Made by a program: the position numbers and the translations under genes | Notes under the pieces: generated by a model | What the model saw: only the letters and a program-made list of their open reading frames with translations | The model's database searches: none | Told to the model about the DNA's origin: nothing | In this document: positions 8,292 through 18,101 of the stretch, piece after piece | Position numbering within the stretch: the first letter of the stretch is position 1 | Layout of the letters: every line of letters starts with the position of its first letter | NCBI GenBank assembly: GCA_041556555.1 | Contig: JBFFIE010000005.1 | Span: forward strand, 21,034 to 85,033 | Reading direction: 5' to 3' | Length of the DNA stretch: 64,000 nt | From: SZUA-592 sp041556555 | GTDB taxonomy: Bacteria > Pseudomonadota > Gammaproteobacteria > Eutrophobiales > Eutrophobiaceae

Positions 8292-10985
8292 TTATTTTCT
8301 AAATAGCTTGTAACCTTCGGACATCCATAAAAGGCTGGTTGCCAGTAGCAGGAGAAACAGTCCTTCCTGCAGGCTTACCGGTTTTATTACCAGTATGTCA
8401 CTGAGTACGGGAAGGTGCATGGCCGTGATATGTAATAACAAGGCTGCTATAACACTTATCACCAGAAAGACATTTTGAAACGGATTATGAAGGAACACGG
8501 ATCGTCGTTCAGACCGGCTGTTAAAGGCCTGGATATTTTCAAACAATACCATTAATAACAATACAACATTTCGGGCCTCGTCTACTGTATGCCCGTTGGC
8601 AAGCAGTGATGCGAACATAACAAAAGAGATGGAACCAATTACCAGTGCGGATGAAAAGACACGTTCGATCATTATCCTGTTGAAAATCGGTTCTCTTGGG
8701 GATCGCGGTTTTTGTTTTAATTCATCGCCTTCCCCGGGCTCAAAAGCAAGTGCCACGTCCTGTATGCCATTGGTCACCAGGTTTAACCAGAGCAATTGTA
8801 CAGCTGTTAAGGGAATAGTGTGGCCGGACAGTAAAGAGAGAATAAATAAAACAATTTCTCCGACGCCGGTCGATAATAATAAAAAGATTACCTTTCTTAC
8901 ATTGGCGTATGCAATACGCCCCTCTTCTATTCCAGAGATGATGGATGCGAAATTATCATCTGTAATAATCATGTCCGAGGTTTCGCGTGCCACATCGGTC
9001 CCTTTTTTGCCCATTGCAACACCCACATGAGATGCACGCAGTGCCGGTGCGTCATTGGCACCATCCCCGGTTACTGCAACAAAGTGACCGAGACGCTGTA
9101 ATGATTGCACAATCTGTAATTTATGGTGTGGTTCAACCCGTGCAAATACTTTTGCATCTTTGACCAGGTCATCAAAAGCTGTTTGATCAAATTCTTTGAG
9201 GAGATGATTGATTTGTTGCCCGGTAACGACTTCTTCCAGAGAGTCAGCCATACCCAGATCACGCGCAATCGCCAGTGCTGTATTCGGATGATCTCCCGTA
9301 ATCATCGCGACTGATATTCCCGCATCCCGGCACTTTTTAACTGCCTCAACGGCCTCCTTGCGGAGTGGATCGATCATCCCCACCAGCCCCAGCAGGCATA
9401 ATCCCTTCAGATGTTCAGGCGAAAACACCTGCTTACCACGTAAAGGGATTTCTCCATCCGCCACTGCCATGACCCGGAAACCCTGATCTGCCATGCTTTT
9501 TGCCTGAGATATGATGTTTTCCCGGTTAATTGGTACCTCACCATCCATCGTTAGCATGTGATCGCACATCATGACGACCTGTTCGAATGCGCCTTTGACA
9601 TGCGCAATCGTCGATTTATTATTTTTATTTAATGCAGCAGCGTATCTCTGTTCTGATTCATAGGGAATACTGGATATTTCCGGAAACTGATGTAATGACT
9701 CCTGTCTGGTAATTCCTGCTTTGTGGGCCATGACCAGGAATGCAATATCGACTGCATCCCCGTGACCAGTCCATAAACCATCATGGCGGCCCAGGAAACC
9801 TTCATTTGCCAATACAGATGCTTTTGCGATTCTCTGGATAATTGATTGAAGATTTTTATCCGGGCGATTCCCGTTAAATTTGAACATTCCTTCCGGTATT
9901 AACCCTGCGCCGGAGATGTTCAGCTCTTCACCAGCGGGCAGGGCCAGTTTCCTTACCGTTAGTTCGTTTACAGTGAGTGTCCCAGTCTTGTCCGTTGCAA
10001 TGAAAGTGCACGAACCCAGTGCTTCAACGGTCACCAGTTTTCGTGCAATCACATTTCGTTTTGCCATTCGTCTCATGGCAATTGAAAGTGCAATAGTCAT
10101 TGCAACAGGCAAGCCTTCGGGAATGGCGGCCACTGCCAGGGCTGCGATAACCATAATGACCTGAATCCAACCCATCCCCTGGGTGTATGCAGCAATGCCG
10201 ATTAATAGTGACGCCATAAGCACCAGGACGGTGACTCGGAAGGTAAATCTCTCCATGCGGATCAATAGCGGCGGCTTGGTCTTGCGACGGGCAAGTAATG
10301 TCTCTGCGATCTGTCCGAGCTGGGTATGGATACCGGTATGGGAAATCACACCTACCGCACGTCCTGTTGTTACCAGTGTGCCTGTAAATGCCATATTGCT
10401 TCGGTCGGCGACAGGTGTGTCAGCTTTCAAAATATCTTCATGGTTCTTGCTTACCGGTAATGATTCACCGGTAAGTAAGGATTCATCGATCTGAAGATTT
10501 CGGGATTCAAGCAGGCGAAGATCTGCCGGAACCCTGTCACCGGATTCAAGTAGAGTAATATCACCGGGCACGAGCTTGTCGGTTTCAATTTCATAGGCTT
10601 CCTGGTCACGTATAACCTTTGCATGTAGATTAATCAGTTGATGCAGGGATTCAGCACTTTTCTGAGCGGAATACTCCTGTATGGCACCGATAATTGAATT
10701 CAAAATTAGCACGATCATTATGAAAGAGGCATCCGAGTACTTTTCAATCGCTAATGAAGCCACTGCTGCGACAAGCAGGATATAAATCAATGGATTCAGG
10801 AATTGCTTGAAAAAAATGATGATTGGCCCAGGTAGACGAGGTCTGGGGAGTACATTCATGCCGTATGTTGCCAGTCGTTGATTTACTTCATCCAGTGCGA
10901 GGCCATGTCGACTGCTGTTTAATGCCTTCAGGACATCCGCCGTGGCTGCGGCATGAGGTTGAATTTGATTTTTATTAAAATTCAT
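8292..10985 (-). CDS. P-type cation ATPase, type II (Ca2+/Na+-like)
   Basis: An 897-residue ion pump of the inner membrane. The phosphorylation motif DKTGTLT has its Asp at 332, the actuator motif TGES is at 172-175, and transmembrane helix 4 carries PEGLP at 289-293, which is typical of calcium/sodium type II pumps rather than of copper pumps. The hinge motif GDGANDAPAL is present. In the sixth helix the run NLVTNGIQD replaces the NLVTDG of sarcoplasmic calcium ATPase, so the ion-binding set is not identical and the ion is uncertain. There is no N-terminal metal-binding domain. It is transcribed away from the efflux operon, sharing the 560-base region upstream. Ca2+ export is the first guess, monovalent cations the alternative. 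Confidence 0.85.
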   Translation of the reverse strand: MNFNKNQIQPHAAATADVLKALNSSRHGLALDEVNQRLATYGMNVLPRPRLPGPIIIFFKQFLNPLIYILLVAAVASLAIEKYSDASFIMIVLILNSIIGAIQEYSAQKSAESLHQLINLHAKVIRDQEAYEIETDKLVPGDITLLESGDRVPADLRLLESRNLQIDESLLTGESLPVSKNHEDILKADTPVADRSNMAFTGTLVTTGRAVGVISHTGIHTQLGQIAETLLARRKTKPPLLIRMERFTFRVTVLVLMASLLIGIAAYTQGMGWIQVIMVIAALAVAAIPEGLPVAMTIALSIAMRRMAKRNVIARKLVTVEALGSCTFIATDKTGTLTVNELTVRKLALPAGEELNISGAGLIPEGMFKFNGNRPDKNLQSIIQRIAKASVLANEGFLGRHDGLWTGHGDAVDIAFLVMAHKAGITRQESLHQFPEISSIPYESEQRYAAALNKNNKSTIAHVKGAFEQVVMMCDHMLTMDGEVPINRENIISQAKSMADQGFRVMAVADGEIPLRGKQVFSPEHLKGLCLLGLVGMIDPLRKEAVEAVKKCRDAGISVAMITGDHPNTALAIARDLGMADSLEEVVTGQQINHLLKEFDQTAFDDLVKDAKVFARVEPHHKLQIVQSLQRLGHFVAVTGDGANDAPALRASHVGVAMGKKGTDVARETSDMIITDDNFASIISGIEEGRIAYANVRKVIFLLLSTGVGEIVLFILSLLSGHTIPLTAVQLLWLNLVTNGIQDVALAFEPGEGDELKQKPRSPREPIFNRIMIERVFSSALVIGSISFVMFASLLANGHTVDEARNVVLLLMVLFENIQAFNSRSERRSVFLHNPFQNVFLVISVIAALLLHITAMHLPVLSDILVIKPVSLQEGLFLLLLATSLLWMSEGYKLFRK

Positions 10986-11547
10986 AAGGAAGACAGGGGT
11001 TGCAACACATATGGAAAGTCATAAAGTCTGTTGTCAGATAGCCCAGCCTCTAATTAACCACCCGGTGTTGAGTTAATGTATAAATACTCTCTGACTGACA
11101 TAGAGTGTTGTGAGTGAATAAAATACAAGATCTGTTTACCAGATATCCGCCCAGGTATGGCGATGCAACAAAAAGGATTACATCATCAGATGTGGAAGAC
11201 AAGGAATTTTTTATCAGAAAAAATGTCATAAATATTCTGTCCGATCTTTAAAGAACCTGTAAATATTGTTCACTAATTGAGTGGTCGCTGGCAGTAAGGC
11301 AGCAAAGCAAGGCATTTCTTTACGGCTGGATTCCGGCGAATCTGGCTCCAATGGGTTCAGGAAGACGGCTGGTCAAGGGACATCAGCAGGGGTGCGGATA
11401 CCGCTTTTCTGATATGCGCCCGGTACTATTTCTAATAGTAAAATGGCACCGTGTATCCCCTGGGCCTGAAATATTCAGGCTTTTTAACCTGGGTCTGGAT
11501 TCGGTAAAAGTAATAGATTTTTTACAAAGAAGTACTAATATATAGAC
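10986..11547. other. Divergent control region / untranslated leader of the metal-efflux operon
   Basis: About 560 bases without a convincing gene, between the minus-strand ATPase and the plus-strand efflux operon. Two clean hairpins lie near the efflux side: tactatt-tct-aatagta at 11424-11440, and gcctgaa-ata-ttcaggc at 11464-11480 followed by five T. The second has terminator form and points along the plus strand, 62 bases before the first operon gene. This layout fits a premature terminator or attenuator in a leader. I could not match the upstream part to a known riboswitch class by eye. A short open frame at 11351-11545 has no ribosome site and unconvincing composition. Confidence 0.5.
11464..11485 (+). 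terminator. Intrinsic terminator-like hairpin inside the efflux-operon leader
   Basis: A perfect 7-base-pair stem GCCTGAA / TTCAGGC with a three-base loop, followed by TTTTT. No plus-strand gene ends just before it, so it either ends a small RNA or acts as an attenuator for the genes that begin at 11548. Confidence 0.6.
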
Positions 11548-11997
11548 ATGCAAAAGCACCATTTTCATATCTTCAGAGCAATTCGCGCAAACGGAAGGCC
11601 GTTATCAAGTGGTTTACTTGCGCTCCTGCTCGGTAGCTGGCTATCTGTATTCTGTACATATTGTCTTGCTGCTGTGGATATTAATGATTTCGTTAACCAT
11701 GCGGCGCACGCTTCTGATCAGCATTGTCCACCGGCTGAGAATATTCAAAACAGCGCCTATGATGATGAATCATGTCGAGGAATATGTGACTGTGATGCGG
11801 TTGCTACCATGCCCGTCAAGAAATCTGATATAAAAGCTGTCGTTGTAAAACTCAGCACAGAACATCAGTACGCCACTTTCAATCAGGATATTCAATATAC
11901 CAGAAAAAATAAGAATACTTCCTGTAATAATCCTTATCAAAATCCGGAACGCTCTTATTTCCTGCCACTCGAAAGATTCTGTGTTCTCCTGAATTAG
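11548..11997 (+). CDS. Exported Cys-rich protein at the head of the efflux operon
   Basis: A 149-residue protein with an N-terminal hydrophobic segment (about 19-41) that may be a long signal peptide or membrane anchor. The mature part contains His and Cys residues in HCPPAENI and the cluster CRGICDCD, which could bind metal. No known domain was recognised; small proteins of this build (DUF2946/CopL-like) often open copper or heavy-metal efflux operons, and this one sits directly before the TolC-type channel gene with 56 bases between. A metal-binding or sensing role is inferred from position and cysteines only. Confidence 0.7.
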   Translation: MQKHHFHIFRAIRANGRPLSSGLLALLLGSWLSVFCTYCLAAVDINDFVNHAAHASDQHCPPAENIQNSAYDDESCRGICDCDAVATMPVKKSDIKAVVVKLSTEHQYATFNQDIQYTRKNKNTSCNNPYQNPERSYFLPLERFCVLLN

Positions 11998-12053
11998 TTA
12001 ACTTCTTCAGTATGTAAAACCGTTTGTTAGTGGTTTCACTGAAGGAGTTAGCT

Positions 12054-13331
12054 ATGGATAACAGAAATCAGTTATTTAAAAAAATAGTTTATTTAATAAT
12101 CTATCAGGCTATAAACCTGTTTTCATTGCCGTTGTACGCTGCTGATGTATTGTCATTAAGCGAGGCGGAACAACTGGCTATCAAGCTTGATCCGATCACA
12201 AAAAGTTACGTTGCACGCTCTGAAAGTTTAGCTGAACTGTCAATTTCTGACGGTCAATTGCCTGATCCACGATTAAAACTGGGCGCAGCGAATTTTCCTG
12301 TAGATACATTTGATCGTGGACAGGAGCCTATGACGCAATTGCAAGTAGGGATTCAGCAGTCGTTTCCGCCAGGCAACACACTTCAATACCGCAGGGAAAG
12401 AACGAAAGCCCTGTCTGATATTGAACAATCACGTTCCTTTGTTCGCACTCTCGAAGTATCGCGTAACGTGCGAATTCGCTTTCTGGAACTTTACTATCAG
12501 TCTGCAGCACAGGGCATTCTTGAAGAAAACAGGTTTTTGTTTTCACAATTGCTGAATATAACCCAGCGTCATTATGCAGCAGGGCGTAATAACCAGCACG
12601 ATGTTCTCCGAGCACAACTGGAACTGTCATTGATTGATAATCGAATACTGGAAACTATCCAGTCCAGGGAAACTGCAATTGCAGAGCTGGGCAAATTCAT
12701 TGGACAGGAAAACTCAATCAGGCCAGTACAGGATGAGTTCCCAGACCTTGAAAATATACCTTCTTTTTCAATCATTAAGGAAAATCTTGTAAATCACCCG
12801 TTAATAAATATTGAGGATGCAGCTTTGCTTGCCAGCGATAAAAAAATCAGTGAAGTTGAGGAGCAATTCAAACCGACTTTCAATATTGATGTGACTTATG
12901 GTGAGCGCACCGGTAAGGATTTTGAGGGTGATTCCCGGCCTGATCTTTTATCAGCGATGCTGCTGGTTGATCTGCCGATATTTACTGATAAACGCCAGGA
13001 CAGGCGATTGGCTGCAGCTAAAAAAGAAAAAGTAGCCTTGCAATTTGAACGTACAGATAAACTTCTGGAGTTGAGGAGTATGGCAGAACGTGAATATGCA
13101 AACTGGAGCCGTCTGAATGACAGGCTGGAATTGTTTGAGCAACGGACAATCGCTGATGCAAAAATGAATGTTGATTCCACACTCAGCGCCTATCAGAACG
13201 ATGTAACGGACTTTACGACACTGATGCGTTCTTATTTGACGGAACTGGAAACCAGACTCGATATGTTACGAGTAAGAGTTGAAAAAGCAAAAGTCCAGTC
13301 GAAACTGCTCTACTTGACGGGAGAATGGTAA
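12054..13331 (+). CDS. Outer-membrane efflux channel, TolC/CusC family
   Basis: A 425-residue outer-membrane factor of a tripartite exporter. I start it at ATG 12054, which has GGAG nine bases before it and opens a signal peptide, rather than at an in-frame ATG 30 bases upstream. The mature protein has the long amphipathic helices of the TolC family, for example LSLSEAEQLAIKLDP at the start of repeat one and TFNIDVTYGERTGKDF in the strand region of repeat two. Its stop overlaps the next start in TAATG, so it is coupled to the adaptor gene. Together with the following two genes it should span both membranes. Confidence 0.88.
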   Translation: MDNRNQLFKKIVYLIIYQAINLFSLPLYAADVLSLSEAEQLAIKLDPITKSYVARSESLAELSISDGQLPDPRLKLGAANFPVDTFDRGQEPMTQLQVGIQQSFPPGNTLQYRRERTKALSDIEQSRSFVRTLEVSRNVRIRFLELYYQSAAQGILEENRFLFSQLLNITQRHYAAGRNNQHDVLRAQLELSLIDNRILETIQSRETAIAELGKFIGQENSIRPVQDEFPDLENIPSFSIIKENLVNHPLINIEDAALLASDKKISEVEEQFKPTFNIDVTYGERTGKDFEGDSRPDLLSAMLLVDLPIFTDKRQDRRLAAAKKEKVALQFERTDKLLELRSMAEREYANWSRLNDRLELFEQRTIADAKMNVDSTLSAYQNDVTDFTTLMRSYLTELETRLDMLRVRVEKAKVQSKLLYLTGEW

Positions 13332-14800
13332 TGAAAAAGGTCTGGTTATTGGTGTTAGTGCTGTTCATTGCTGTTCCGGTCGTTATTTACATGCAGTATA
13401 AATCCAATACGTCCCAGAGTCATAAGGAAGATGAAAAGGAGATTTTATACTGGGTGGCGCCTATGGACCCGAATTATCGTCGCGATAAACCCGGCAAATC
13501 ACCCATGGGAATGGAACTCGTCCCCGTGTATTCAGGTTCTGAAGAGGAGGATGCGGCTGTTGTCCGTATCTCACCCGAAGTAGTCAACAATCTCGGTGTG
13601 AGAACAGCCAGAGTGGAAAAAAGCAAATTATCAAGGCGCATTGAAACTGTCGGTTATATTAATTATGACGAGTCCAAGATAAGCCATGTCCACCTGCGTG
13701 CGGAAGGGTGGATACATAATCTCGTGGCTGATACCGAGGGAGAAAGAGTCAAAAATGGACAACTCCTGTTTACCCTTTATTCCCCTATGCTGGTCAATGC
13801 GCAGGAAGAATACCTGCAGGCTGTTGCCTCAGGTAACAAGACGCTTGCTGCTGCGTCCAGGGAACGATTGCTGGCACTCGGCCTTGTAGATTCACAGATA
13901 AAAAAGGCAAGGGAAACAGGGAAACCATCACAATTTGTTGCCAGCTATGCAACCCAATCGGGTGTGATATCAGCCCTGAATGTAAGACAAGGAATGTATG
14001 TTAAACCTGAAACAGAAATAATGTCTCTGGCCAGTCTGGATACTATCTGGATTGAGGCCGAAGTTTTTGAACGCCAGGCCAGTTGGGTTGCAAGTGGCCA
14101 GCTGGCGGAAGCCCGGATACCGGCCATGCCGGGCCAAGTCTGGAAAGGGAATGTCGATTATGTTTATCCGGAACTTGATGCAACTACACGAACATTGCGT
14201 GTTCGACTCAAGTTTAAAAATCCTGATGAATACCTCAAGCCCAATATGTATGCAAATGTATCGATTCTGAATGAACCGGGTGGAGCTGTTATTCATATTC
14301 CCCGTGAGGCTTTGATTCATGACGGGAGAATCCCCCGTGTCATTCTTGCGCTCGGTAACGGAAGATTCAAGGCAAGACAGGTAATACCTGGAATGGAGGG
14401 TGATGGCCGCATCGAGATTATAGAAGGGCTGGATGAATCAGATGTGGTTGTCGTATCAGCACAGTTCCTGATCGATTCGGAAGCGAGTTTGAACGCAAGT
14501 TTCCAAAGAATGGAACCTCAAATGAGGAAAATGGAAACAAATAATCATTTTCATCCATATGGGAAAGGTACAGTCAATTCCATCGATCAAAAGAAACGTT
14601 TAATCAATATCAGTCATGAAGCAATTGATTCACTGCAATGGCCGGCGATGACGATGGATTTCAAGGTTGCTGATCATGTAGATCTTGATTCTCTGGATAT
14701 TGGTGACCACGTTAAATTTTACCTTGCCAAGGCACCGAATGGTGATTTCTTTATAAGTAATATCGTCCCTGTCGTTACAGAGGGAAAAGATCATGATTGA
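13331..14800 (+). CDS. cusB: CusB-type periplasmic adaptor with CusF-like domain
   Basis: A 489-residue membrane-fusion protein. A signal/anchor helix covers about 5-22, and a heavy-metal-binding domain about 39-67 (YWVAPMDPNYRRDKPGKSPMGMELVPVY in parts). The HlyD barrel-sandwich core follows. The last 80 or so residues form a CusF-like copper chaperone domain with the ligand set His, Trp, Met, Met visible as HEAIDSLQWPAMTM. In E. coli CusF is a separate protein, so here chaperone and adaptor are fused. The start at 13331 is preferred to 13325 because its spacing from GGGAG is better. It overlaps the RND gene by eight bases. Cu(I)/Ag(I) export is the likely role. Confidence 0.92.
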   Translation: MKKVWLLVLVLFIAVPVVIYMQYKSNTSQSHKEDEKEILYWVAPMDPNYRRDKPGKSPMGMELVPVYSGSEEEDAAVVRISPEVVNNLGVRTARVEKSKLSRRIETVGYINYDESKISHVHLRAEGWIHNLVADTEGERVKNGQLLFTLYSPMLVNAQEEYLQAVASGNKTLAAASRERLLALGLVDSQIKKARETGKPSQFVASYATQSGVISALNVRQGMYVKPETEIMSLASLDTIWIEAEVFERQASWVASGQLAEARIPAMPGQVWKGNVDYVYPELDATTRTLRVRLKFKNPDEYLKPNMYANVSILNEPGGAVIHIPREALIHDGRIPRVILALGNGRFKARQVIPGMEGDGRIEIIEGLDESDVVVVSAQFLIDSEASLNASFQRMEPQMRKMETNNHFHPYGKGTVNSIDQKKRLINISHEAIDSLQWPAMTMDFKVADHVDLDSLDIGDHVKFYLAKAPNGDFFISNIVPVVTEGKDHD

Positions 14801-17800
14801 ATCTATCATTGACTGGTCGATCCGGAACCGTTTTTTAGTCCTGTTATTATCAGTCCTGCTGGTGTTTGCAGGAATATATACATTAAAAGAGACGCCTGTC
14901 GATGCGATTCCGGACCTGTCAGATGTGCAGGTAATCATCAAAACGTCTTATCCAGGCCAGGCACCACAGGTTGTAGAAGATCAGGTTACCTACCCGCTGA
15001 CCACTGCAATGTTGTCTGTGCCTTATGCCGTAACAGTTCGTGGTTACTCGTTTTTCGGCGATTCATACGTGTACGTTATTTTCAAAGATGGAACCGACTT
15101 GTACTGGGCCCGCACACGCGTACTGGAATACCTGAGCCAGATTGCGAATCGTCTCCCGGCAAATGCCAGACCGGCGCTGGGTCCTGACGCCACCGGCGTT
15201 GGCTGGATATATGAATATGCATTGGTTGACCGTAGCGGCAAAAATGATCTCTCCATGCTTCGTTCTCTGCAGGACTGGTTTCTAAAATACGAATTGCAAA
15301 CCGTCCCCGGCGTTGCAGAAGTAGCGACCGTTGGCGGTTTTGTAAAACAATACCAGGTTGTGGTCGATCCCAATCGCCTGCGTGCTTACGATATCCCCAT
15401 GTCCACTGTAATTCGTGAGATCAAGCGTGCAAACGAAGAAGTGGGTGCATCCGTTATAGAAATGGCGGAAGCGGAATATATGATACGTTCCAGCGGATAT
15501 ATAACGGGTATAGAAGACATACAAAATATACCTTTAAGTGTAACCGAACGTGGTGTTCCCGTCCTCCTGGGTGACATAGCGCATGTCCGTATCGGACCTC
15601 AGCTCAGGCGTGGTCTTGCTGAACTAAACGGCGAAGGTGAAGTGGTTGGTGGTGTTGTGATCATGCGTTGGGGCGATAATGCCATGAAAACAATCAATGC
15701 AGTCAAGAAACGATTGCAGGAACTCGGTAACAGCCTGCCTGAAGGTGTTGAAATTATAGAAACCTATGACCGTTCGGATCTGATAAAACGGGCAATTGAA
15801 AACCTCAGGGGTAAGCTTGTTGAAGAATTTATTATTGTCGCCCTGGTCTGCGCAGTATTCCTGTTCCATTTCCGTTCATCTCTGATAATTGTTTTAAGTC
15901 TCCCGCTTGGCATCCTGATTGCCTTTATTATCATGTATCTGCAAGGCATCAATGCCAATATCATGTCGCTTGGCGGAATAGCGATTGCCATAGGTGCCAT
16001 GGTTGATGCTGCTATTGTAATGATTGAAAATGTCCACAAGCATCTGGAGAAATCTGAAGTCACATCGGAGCAGAGATGGAAGATAATTTCCAATGTGAGC
16101 AAGGAGGTTGGCCCACCGCTGTTTTTCTCGCTTCTCATTATCACGCTCAGTTTTTTGCCGGTATTTACACTGGAGGCTCAGGAAGGTCGGTTATTTAAGC
16201 CGCTGGCATATACCAAGACCTACGCCATGGCCGCAGCTGCTGGCCTTTCTATTACGTTGATACCTGTATTGATGGGATATCTGATCAGGGGAAAAATAAT
16301 CAAGGAAAACAAAAATCCTGTAAACAGAGTGTTGATATTTTTTTACCGCCCCTTTATCAGGCTGGCGCTGACAATGCCAAAAACAATTATCTTTGCCGCA
16401 ATTATAATCACCATAATAGGTTTCTATCCTCTGAAAAATCTTGGTACTGAATTCATGCCGGAACTCGATGAAGGTGATCTGCTGTATATGCCGAGCACGT
16501 TCCCGGCGGTCTCGGTAGGTAAGGCACAGGAAATTTTACAACAGACTGATAAATTGATTCGTACAATACCTGAAGTTGAGACAGTATTCGGTAAGATGGG
16601 ACGAGCAGAAACTGCAACTGACCCTGCTCCATTGTCGATGGTGGAAACCACGATTCAATTGAAACCGAGATCAGAGTGGCGTGAGGGCCTTGACCTGGAT
16701 GGACTCAAGGCTGAACTTAATCGCCTCATACAATTTCCCGGCCTTGCCAATGTGTTTGTCATGCCAATCAAAAACCGTATTGATATGTTGGCTACGGGGA
16801 TCAAAACACCGGTGGGCATAAAGATTTCCGGACCCGATTTAAATGTGATCGATAAAATCGGGCTGGCGATCGAACCTGTGGTAAAAGAAATTCCGGGTGC
16901 CGTCTCAGTATATTCCGAACGTGTTACCGGTGGGCGTTACATACAAATCGATATTGACCAGCTCAAGGCTGCCAGGTTGGGTCTTAATATCAAGGATGTA
17001 CAGGAGATTATTCAGGCTGCAATCGGTGGTGTGAATGTAACCGAGACAGTTGAAGGCCTGGAACGTTACCCGGTCAATGTCCGTTATCCCAGGGCATTCA
17101 GGGAATCCGTATCGGATCTGCGTCTGTTGCCCGTTGTCACTCCGACAGGTGCACGAATACCGCTTGGTGACATTGCCGATATTGAAATAGTCAGCGGCCC
17201 GCCAATGATAAAAAGTGAAAACGCTAGGCTTACCGGTTGGGTATTTGTTGATATTGCAGGCCGTGATATTGCCGGGTTTGTCGAGGAAGCAAAACGTGCA
17301 ATAACAAACCAGGTAAATCTGCCTTCAGGTTACTCACTCGGCTGGTCCGGCCAGTATGAATACCTGCAGCGCGCCCAGGAACGGTTACGTGTCGTTGTTC
17401 CTTTTACACTGATAATTATCGCATTGCTGCTTTACCTGAATTTCCGGAACCTGGCCGAAGTCGCCATCATAATGCTCAGCCTGCCGTTTGCCCTGGTAGG
17501 TGGCATATGTTATCTCTATCTTCTGGGTTATCACCTGTCAGTGGCAATTGGAGTGGGCTTTATCGCGCTGGCTGGTGTGGCTGCAGAGACAGGGGTTATC
17601 ATGCTGGTCTTTCTCAATCAGGCTTACAGGCGCAAACTTGCCATCGCAGAAAGCCACAACCAACCGATGTCAGAATATGAACTGAAAGAGGCAGTCACCG
17701 AAGGTGCCTTGCTAAGAGTACGCCCCCTTATCATGACTGTGTCAGCCATTATTGCTGGCCTGGTACCGATTATGTTCGGCACCGGCACTGGTTCTGAGGT

Positions 17801-17924
17801 TATGCAACGGATAGCCGCTCCCATGTTTGGAGGAATGATCACTGCAACAGTATTGACCCTGATTGTAATTCCGGCAATTTACTATCTATGGCGTAAACGA
17901 TCAGTTAAATTAGCCAGTGAATAG
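14793..17924 (+). CDS. cusA: CusA-type heavy-metal RND efflux pump
   Basis: A 1043-residue inner-membrane proton-driven pump of the HME-RND family. The metal-path methionines of E. coli CusA all have counterparts: in LLYMPST, in APLSMVETT and in NRIDML. The proton-relay aspartate lies in GAMVDAAIVMIENVHKHLE. Closing helices carry LRVRPLIMT and GSEVMQRIAAPM, as in CusA. Length is standard. With the preceding channel and adaptor it makes a complete CBA set in the order C-B-A. Substrate preference for Cu(I)/Ag(I) over divalent ions follows from the methionine set and the CusF domain of its adaptor. Confidence 0.95.
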   Translation: MIESIIDWSIRNRFLVLLLSVLLVFAGIYTLKETPVDAIPDLSDVQVIIKTSYPGQAPQVVEDQVTYPLTTAMLSVPYAVTVRGYSFFGDSYVYVIFKDGTDLYWARTRVLEYLSQIANRLPANARPALGPDATGVGWIYEYALVDRSGKNDLSMLRSLQDWFLKYELQTVPGVAEVATVGGFVKQYQVVVDPNRLRAYDIPMSTVIREIKRANEEVGASVIEMAEAEYMIRSSGYITGIEDIQNIPLSVTERGVPVLLGDIAHVRIGPQLRRGLAELNGEGEVVGGVVIMRWGDNAMKTINAVKKRLQELGNSLPEGVEIIETYDRSDLIKRAIENLRGKLVEEFIIVALVCAVFLFHFRSSLIIVLSLPLGILIAFIIMYLQGINANIMSLGGIAIAIGAMVDAAIVMIENVHKHLEKSEVTSEQRWKIISNVSKEVGPPLFFSLLIITLSFLPVFTLEAQEGRLFKPLAYTKTYAMAAAAGLSITLIPVLMGYLIRGKIIKENKNPVNRVLIFFYRPFIRLALTMPKTIIFAAIIITIIGFYPLKNLGTEFMPELDEGDLLYMPSTFPAVSVGKAQEILQQTDKLIRTIPEVETVFGKMGRAETATDPAPLSMVETTIQLKPRSEWREGLDLDGLKAELNRLIQFPGLANVFVMPIKNRIDMLATGIKTPVGIKISGPDLNVIDKIGLAIEPVVKEIPGAVSVYSERVTGGRYIQIDIDQLKAARLGLNIKDVQEIIQAAIGGVNVTETVEGLERYPVNVRYPRAFRESVSDLRLLPVVTPTGARIPLGDIADIEIVSGPPMIKSENARLTGWVFVDIAGRDIAGFVEEAKRAITNQVNLPSGYSLGWSGQYEYLQRAQERLRVVVPFTLIIIALLLYLNFRNLAEVAIIMLSLPFALVGGICYLYLLGYHLSVAIGVGFIALAGVAAETGVIMLVFLNQAYRRKLAIAESHNQPMSEYELKEAVTEGALLRVRPLIMTVSAIIAGLVPIMFGTGTGSEVMQRIAAPMFGGMITATVLTLIVIPAIYYLWRKRSVKLASE

Positions 17925-17983
17925 ATATAATAGAGGTTTTTCTAAATTGGTATCCTGTATTTGTGCATTTCACTGTAGCCTTG

Positions 17984-18004
17984 CTGGTAATTACCGGTTT
18001 TTTT
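17984..18004 (+). terminator. Weak terminator after cusA
   Basis: A short imperfect hairpin centred on GGTAATTACC followed by seven T, about 60 bases after the pump gene. The stem is only five pairs, so it may leak into the Cu-ATPase gene downstream. Confidence 0.35.
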
Positions 18005-18101
18005 CAGTTAGCATTATAGTTACCCCGGTTGAAGATAGATAAAAATTCAGCATTAATATTACATTTTCTGTATTACTTTGCGGAAGTGTTAACCAAAACA
18101 T

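Noticed and set aside
11351..11545. Open frame of 64 codons in the leader of the efflux operon
   Set aside because: No ribosome site and no recognisable motif, and it runs through the terminator hairpin at 11464-11485.
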